Assembly: GCF_932526225.1 (NCBI RefSeq)
Contig: NC_064040.1
Location: 7,165,181 to 7,229,180, forward strand
From: Nematostella vectensis
Taxonomy: Eukaryota; Cnidaria; Anthozoa; Actiniaria; Edwardsiidae
Direction of reading: 5' to 3'
Length of the DNA: 64,000 nt
Part shown: positions 58,016-64,000 of the stretch, piece after piece
How positions within the stretch are numbered: position 1 is the stretch's first letter
Layout of the letters: each line of letters opens with the position of its first letter
Notes under the pieces: model-generated
Told to the model about the DNA's origin: nothing
Database searches by the model: none
What the model saw: the letters and a program-made list of their open reading frames with translations, nothing else
Position numbers and translations under genes: made by a program

Positions 58016-61000
58016 TCATAGACTATTGGCCTTCCACCATAAATATCCTGCGAGCGGTAGAGACCACAGTTTTACGGGACTTAACAAGCAAGCCATAGCA
58101 CCATACGCCCTCCAGATCACCACACAAGAGCTTGCTTGCCAGGCAATAATGGCCAGGTACACCACATGTATCACACATCTGCACCAGGGTTGACACGAGA
58201 TGTGAAAGGTTAGAATATGGGGTCTGTGCATCGTCTGAACGGGGCTTTGAGGGTAGCTGACGTATGACGCTAGGCACAGAGTTATTGGAAAATTGAAGGA
58301 CAAAAGCTGTAAGAGGAATAGAAAAGAAGAAATACGATAAAAAGAAAAAAAAAAACAATCAAAATATTATAACCAGGAATAGGACGAATACAAATTTGTT
58401 ATATCATGGAAGCAATGCAAAAGAGAGATTTTTCTAAATAATAATCAATCTAATCTTATTTTTAACTTAATGGTTGTCTGCTCCGAATAGCTTTTGTAAC
58501 CTAAGTATTGAGTTCTCATATAAATTAATATTATTCATTGAAAAAAGAATAATTGGAAGTAGAAACAGTAATACTAAGTTCAAACCAACAAAATCCATAC
58601 AAATGAATCAAGTCGATTGTTTCATCTTCATTTGTACCATTTGCATAATCTCGTTCCCAGAGCCCACGTTCCCAGCCGCTGGCACAAAGGTACGTGGGCT
58701 CTGGGAACGAGATTGGCATTTGCATTGAATATGGCTCAAGGCTCATGGATAATACGACGTTTGAACTTATCCTTAGAGACAAAAGCTGTAAAAATGAGAT
58801 GCAGGGTTATCAGATAGTTGGAAAATGAAGAAGGGAAGGAGCATATTAGATCGCGAAAGAGGCTATAGAAACCTAGCCTGAGTATCAGGCTTTAGTCCCT
58901 TCCTCCCCTGAAAGCCTGGTACTCAGGCTAATAGAAAACCTGTAACCTAGCCATAAAAAAGTTTTATTTCTATACGAACTACCTAATAAAAATTAGTAGA
59001 AATATAGCTTTCTATCAGGCGGTAGAATAAGTTTTATCGCGGAATACTTCGCGGGCTACGCGTGGTACCGCGAGTGAGCGGGACAGCAAAAAATAGGGGA
59101 GAGAATGTGGCAGCAAATGAGTCCATACCTGAACAATTCCATAGTAGAAAGTAAGGGTGCCAGGAATCCAGTGACCTTCTACATAAATTCCAAAGACAAA
59201 CATCGAGCCGACATGGCCACGAATAAGCTCACCAATAAACCATGGCCCTGAGATAACAATAACAGTAAAAATAAGCACAATTTAGAATGAGGTAATCAAA
59301 CAACAAGCACTTCGAAAGTGTCAAGAAAGATCTTACACGTGTGTTACAAAACTCAACGTTTCCATTCTTTGCCAAGTCTTATTTTAACCCAATGACGTAG
59401 ACATATCTGCTCTATCACGTGGCTTTTACATAAGAATGCTGCGGTGGCGATAAACGCAAAAAAGATTCTACTTCTGTCCGTTGCCGTTCGTCGTCCCACG
59501 CTTTTGCTTAAGGAAGCTGCATGCAGTTTTCTAGTTGATATACCGTTCATGTTTAAAGGGCTAAAGTTTCCACTTACGCAAAGCTTTGAATTTAAGATTA
59601 AGTCCATTTATTAAGTAAGGAGTGAATTTTTGGAAAATACGTGAGCTGTTGTCATTTGAGTTACCATAGCGACGAAACAATACGCAGAAAGTTATTTTTA
59701 AACCATACCCCTTAGACAAAATCTACGTTTGCCTCCACATATTTAAAGTTTAACAAAAATCTGAAAGTCAGATTTTAAGCGAGTTGTAATTATAATCAAG
59801 TCTAATCTGTGAACGTAAGAAAAAATTCTATCGACAAGTTTTATTTGTACAGCCTCGAATGCAAAAATTACTCTTGAAAGTATCGCACCTAAAATATGCC
59901 GGATGTTTAACTATACATAAAATCAGAAGCTCGCAGCAAATCATAAATTGGCACGAAAGAAGTCCGATAGATATGCTACAATTCAAAAGATTCGGATTTT
60001 AAATAGAGTTTTTCTTTGAAGAAACATGTCCGTGAAAGTAGAAGATAAACAGAAAGGCAACAAAAAATATAACCGTAAATATCTCAAAATCTGACTTACA
60101 GTTTTTTTTTAAACTTCAAATATGTGGAGGCAAACGTCGTAAGTTTTGTCCAAGAAGTATGGTTTTAAAATAATGTTCCGCGTATAGTGTGTATTTGCAA
60201 AAATCTAAAAACTATCTAAAATCTATTCATTGTTTCGTCGCTACGGTAACTCAAATATCAACAGCTCACATATGTTCCAAAAACTTAATCCTTACTTGAT
60301 AAATGGACTTAATGTTAAATTCCAAGCTTTGCGCAAACGGAAACTGTAGCCCCTTGAACATGAGCGGTATATCTACTAGAAAACTGCAGGCAACTTACTT
60401 ACTATTTCTAATGGGAGGCCGCAAGGGTTCTAATGCCACATTTTGATCCTTACCAATAATCATGTAAACGCTATAGCAAAATAATGGATAAAACAAGGCA
60501 TTTATCCGTGCTAGCTTAGTAAGGCTTCCAAACAGCCAACCAAGTAACCAGCGCAGACAACCTAGAAAATCAGATACATCATGGTGTAAGACAAACATGG
60601 GGGCGAAACGGGTTTGAAATCTGTACGTTGCATTGTGACATCATGGTATAAGCCAAACATGGGGTCGAAACGGGTTTGAAATCTGTACGTTGCATTGTGA
60701 CATCATGGTATGAGCCAAACATGGGGTCGAAACGGGTTTGAGATCTCTACGTTGCATTGTGACATCATGATATAAGCCAAACATGGGGGCGAAACGGGTT
60801 TGAAATCTGTACGTTGCATTGTGACATCATGGTATAAGCCAAACATGGGGTCGAAACGGGTTTGAAATCTGTACGTTGCATTGTGACATCATGGTATAAG
60901 CCAAACATGGGGTCGAAACGGGTTTGAAATCTGTACGTTGCATTGTGACATCATGGTATAAGCCAAACATGGGGGCGAAACGGGTTTGAAATCTGTACGT

Positions 61001-63672
61001 TGCATTGTGACATCATGGTATAAGCCAAACATGGGGTCGAAACGGGTTTGAAATCTCTACATTGCATTGTGACATCATGGTATAAGCCAAACATAGGATT
61101 GTACAGGTTTGATATTTTTACGGTGCATTTCGGCATCATCGTATATTAGCCAAACATGGGGTTGTAAGAAATTCAAAATTAGACGGTGCACTGTCATCTA
61201 GCTTGGAGTTTAGGTTTTGTTAATATATATAAGATACGAACTGCTCCACGCCGTTAACAATCACGAGTGAGGGTAACTTCGTAAGCCCTAAGGAATTTCC
61301 TCCAACTGCTATTTCCATAAGCAGTCCATAAATCACCGAAAGACCCACAATACTTTCAAATTGAACCGGCGAAGCGAACATTATGCAGCACACACAAAGC
61401 TATTGGAGCCTTGGGTGTGAAATAAACGATTTAATTGCAGCATGTTTCGTAATAAGGATACAGTATTATTATTATTATTTTTTGCCTCATACCGAAATTT
61501 TAGGTGGAAATAATGTAGCAGGTCCTAGTACGGTATTGGACACTGGAGATATAACGTGTCATACCTGTGTAGTTGCCAATGTTTGCAATCCTGAATAAGC
61601 ACAGGCCAAACACCACAAATAACACAGTGAGGTAGAACACCACCCTACCCTGCAAATGGGACAACATATCATTTTGTTCTCAAAAACGAACGCACACTAT
61701 AAAAGGGACTTGCATTAGGCATGCTGTCATTCGTCATTTGACTTCATTAAGTGCAAGCTCCTGGAGAGAAGCCAGAAAGCTATGATAGAGTTCAAAATTA
61801 GCCGAAAACACATCATTTAATCAACGCAGTCTATTTATCAGACTTTTCTTAATCAAAACGAAAAATAAGGGAGGATTAGATAGGTTTAAAGTGATGAATT
61901 ATTCAATGCAACCCTGAATGACAGCTTGCACCTTCCTCGTAACATGCCCGCTGCCCCATCTCTAGAAATCTCCCCCCCACCCTTCTACCTCTCCCTCGTA
62001 ACATGCCCGCCGCCCCATCTCTAGAAATCTCTCCCCCCCACCCTTCTACCTCTCCCTCGTAACATGCCCGCCGCCCCATCTCTAGAAATCTACCCCCCCC
62101 CCCACCCTTCTACCTCTCCCTCGTAACATGCCCGCCACCCCATCTCTAGAAATCTCCCCCCCACCCTTCTACCTCTCCCTCGTTACTTGCCCGCCGCCCC
62201 ATCTCTAGAAATCTCCCCCCCCTCACTCTTCTACCTCTCCCTCGTAACATGCCCGCCGCCCCATCTCTAGAAATCTCCACCCATCCTTCTACCTCTCCCT
62301 CGTTACTTGTCCGCCGCCCCATCTCTAGAAATCCCCCCCACCCTTCTACCTATGCCTTGTAACATGCCCACCGCCCCATCTCTAGAAATCTCCCCCCCCC
62401 CACCCTTCTACCTCTCCCTCGTTACTTGCCCGCCGCCCCATCTCTAGAAATCCCCCCCCCACCCTTCTACCTCTCCCTCGTTACTTGCCCGCCGCCCCAT
62501 CTCTAGAAATCTCCCCCCCACCCTTCTACCTCTCCCTCGTAACATGCCCGCCGCCCCATCTCTAGAAATCTCCCCACACCCTTCGACCTCTCCCTCGTTA
62601 CTTGCCCGCCGTCCCATCTCTAGAAATCTCCCCACACCCTTCTACCTATCCCTCGTTACTTGCTCCGCCCCAACTCTAGAGAAGCACAACCATACAACCA
62701 TAACTAACCAATGTACAGAAATCTGTAAGTAATATGAAAGCAGGCAGGAGCTTCAAGAGAGGGCGTGTACCATCCACTGAAAACAGCTGTACATTGGAGT
62801 TTACTCTGCCTTGGGAGTCCTTGAAAAGAAAAGACAACCTAAACTCAAAGTTGACTAAGTCAGCCTTTCCTTGATCTGTGCTTTCCGTTCCAAATGAAAT
62901 TATTCACTCAAAGAACTCCGAATTATTTCATTTTGACTTCATAATTTTTCGTACAAGTCGTTTTCGTACAAGTCGTTTGAAATTTTCAAGACAACGTCTT
63001 GCGTCAATTTAGAAGACCATACATAGAAGAGATAATTAAAGCCCCTCCCTCCTACCCCACCTTCTTGCACCAAGCTATACTCAAAGTCATCATAAGATGA
63101 TAAGGGATTACAGCTGTTTTAAAGAAGATACTTCTTACCTTAGCAGTAACATTCATGGTGTGTACCCCAGACGAATATAGGTCAGGTGACCACTTGGCCA
63201 CAAATAATGGCCCTTGAACATGTAGAACTTCAGAACTGATGAATTCTCCATCCAGCATCACAGACACAGAGGTAATGTCATCCAGGGAAAATATCAGCAT
63301 CCTAAATAAGTTTGTGCACAAATTAAGCTCGGGCCGAAATATACTACAAAAGCTAAAATGGGATGGTAATCATCCTCGGGGACCCAGGGCGTACTGAGAA
63401 TAAACAGCGGACCTTATATGGGTAGACATATTGATTCGTGCAACAGGCTAAAAGGTACACCTACCTTATATGGGTAGACATATTGATTCGTGCAACAGGC
63501 TAAAAGGTACACCTACCTTATATGGGTAGACATATTGATTCGTCCAACAGGCTCAAAGGCAGGCATTAAGTAGTGAGCGTCTTTAGGGTTCGTTATCAGG
63601 ATTATAGGCCAGGTGTTGATTCGAACATCCACAAATGAGAACAGGTCGTGGTCGATTGCAGCAATGCGGTAG
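58016..63672 (-). CDS. TMEM62: TMEM62 homologue, seven 3' exons, partial
   Basis: Multi-pass membrane protein whose N terminus, off the right edge, is a calcineurin-like metallophosphatase domain in the family. Exons: 63517-63672, 63139-63301, 62709-62819, 61565-61649, 60454-60561, 59129-59247, 58016-58306; every phase matches. Aligned blocks to vertebrate TMEM62: YRIAAIDHDLFSFVDV..WPIILITNPK (DHDLFSF, WPVVLITNPK), STHIRMLIFSLDDITSVSVM, GPLFVAKWSPDLYSSGVHTM (the beta-sandwich region), then membrane segments GRVVFYLTVLFVVFG, LARINALFYPLFCYSVYMII, GPWFIGELIRGHVGSMFVFG and AYGAMACLLSPVKLW, ending WWKANSL. Function is poorly known. Introns carry a foldback element, palindromes and three minisatellites. 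Confidence 0.92.
58647..58714. repeat. Short palindrome in TMEM62 last intron
   Basis: aatctcgttcccagagccca and its complement surround about 20 bases (cccagccgctggcacaaagg). A minimal foldback element. Confidence 0.8.
58874..58930. repeat. Imperfect palindrome in TMEM62 last intron
   Basis: tagcctgagtatcaggcttt is answered by aaagcctggtactcaggcta, with a pyrimidine-rich loop. Confidence 0.7.
59519..60392. mobile_element. Foldback element with about 270-bp inverted arms in a TMEM62 intron
   Basis: The arms 59519-59790 and 60090-60392 are diverged inverted copies. Shared blocks, outer to inner: gcagttttctagt.gatatac, agtccatttat.aagtaagg, gagttacc.tagcgacgaaac and gtttgcctccacatattt. The spacer holds the sequence whose other copy is at 32010-32210. 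It lies between the exons ending at 60454 and starting at 59247. Confidence 0.85.
60577..61150. repeat. 62-bp minisatellite, about nine copies, TMEM62 intron
   Basis: The unit is catcatggtataagccaaac, then atggggtcgaaacgggtttg, then aaatctgtacgttgcattgtga. It starts about 16 bp upstream of the acceptor of exon 60454-60561, so the branch-point region lies in or beside the first unit. Outer copies on the right diverge. Confidence 0.95.
61926..62690. repeat. Approx. 60-bp minisatellite, about 13 copies, TMEM62 intron
   Basis: The unit is cttctacctctccctcgtaa, then catgcccgccgccccatctc, then tagaaatctcccccccaccc. Two variants alternate (gtaacatg and gttacttg). C-runs vary in length. It ends 19 bp from the donor of exon 62709-62819. 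Confidence 0.95.
63412..63560 (-). repeat. 52-bp tandem triplication of a TMEM62 exon end and donor
   Basis: The exon end plus donor (minus strand ...TCTACCCATATAAG-GTAGGT) occurs three times at 52-bp steps. The copy at 63517 continues into the conserved exon (ggctcaaaggcaggc); the other two lie in the intron. Reading past the first donor gives AGG TAG, an immediate stop. Confidence 0.92.
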
Positions 63673-63696
63673 CTAAGAATCAGAACAAAACGTTTA

Positions 63697-63895
63697 TGCC
63701 TAGTGCACACTAGCGACATAACGACATGGGCGCGCGCACTCTTATCTTCGACATAACGACATTGACATAACGACATAAGAGAAAAAACATGTTTTTTCTT
63801 TTATGTCATTATGTCCATGTCGTCGTTATGTCGGGCTAAACATAGTGCGCGCGCCCATGTCGTTATGTTGTTATGTTGCTAGTGTACACTAGGCA
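63697..63895. mobile_element. Palindromic MITE copy 3, 24 bp upstream of a TMEM62 acceptor
   Basis: Same family as 1245-1405 and 14899-15089; TTA/TTA flanks (63694-63696, 63896-63898). On the minus strand it leaves only about 24 bases between its end and the acceptor AG at 63673-63674, so it has displaced the natural branch-point region. Confidence 0.9.
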
Positions 63896-64000
63896 TTAGG
63901 GAATGTACATGAAAGCTATTTATTAAAAGTACACAAGAAAAGCGCCCGTCACGTTGTGACGATGATAATATGCTAGAATATGGACTTAGCATTTGACAAG

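Noticed and set aside
58680-58790. Extra TMEM62 exon (acceptor followed by CTTTTGTCTCTAAGG)
   Set aside because: It resembles the true exon start at 58306, but its translation does not fit the family; exon 59129 joins 58306 directly in phase with a better alignment.
62444-62635. Gly/Arg/Glu-rich repeat protein
   Set aside because: Minus-strand reading of the 60-bp minisatellite inside a TMEM62 intron, with no start context or conservation.

Overview
This 64 kb window is animal (metazoan) nuclear DNA. The genes are intron-rich with GT-AG introns, no operons and no Shine-Dalgarno logic. They are embedded in AT-rich DNA full of short inverted-repeat transposons, minisatellites, tRNA-derived SINEs and a Penelope-like retroelement. 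The protein content and the repeat style (palindromic MITEs, SINE with a 'gtgtccttatccgagaag' body) fit an anthozoan cnidarian such as a sea anemone. That assignment is an inference from content, not a database match. Most genes had to be assembled exon by exon, checking reading phase across each splice junction.

Layout, left to right. (1) 3-1007, minus: 5' half of a type-I L-asparaginase gene (ASPG-like), leaving the window on the left. (2) 1678-5039, minus: complete seven-exon AVEN homologue (about 362 aa, apoptosis/ATM regulator). (3) 5583-5831, plus: SDHAF1, a LYR-family complex II assembly factor, head-to-head with AVEN across about 540 bp. (4) 8337-11561 and 12722-16092, plus: two tandem calmodulin-like EF-hand genes with the same intron plan, the first strongly degenerate. 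(5) 19185-22949 (plus) and 23994-29045 (minus): two convergent SLC16/monocarboxylate-transporter-like paralogues. (6) 30230-31975: a short-unit array followed by a roughly 130-bp satellite rich in TGACGTCA-type sites. (7) 34589-36062: a Penelope-like element lacking its reverse-transcriptase core but keeping the GIY-YIG endonuclease. (8) 38803-39930, minus: an intronless class A GPCR. (9) About 40-58 kb: a gene-poor stretch holding microsatellites, several TIR elements, a SINE and LINE debris. (10) 58016-63672, minus: the seven 3' exons of TMEM62; its metallophosphatase-like N terminus lies beyond the right edge.

The genes look like unrelated housekeeping and membrane genes rather than a pathway; the exceptions are the two tandem or convergent duplicate pairs. 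The most unusual signal is structural. Tandem repeats repeatedly begin at, and copy, exon-intron junctions. In the first EF-hand gene the exon-3 acceptor (x3), exon-3 donor (x4), exon-4 donor (x2) and stop codon are all tandemly copied. The second EF-hand gene has decoy copies of its exon-3 acceptor. TMEM62 has a triplicated donor, and AVEN has a minisatellite growing from a donor. Wherever I translated a decoy, it leads to an early stop. A second theme is the number of foldback elements in introns, including three copies of one palindromic element with TTA/TAA target duplications; two of them lie within about 25 bp of splice sites.
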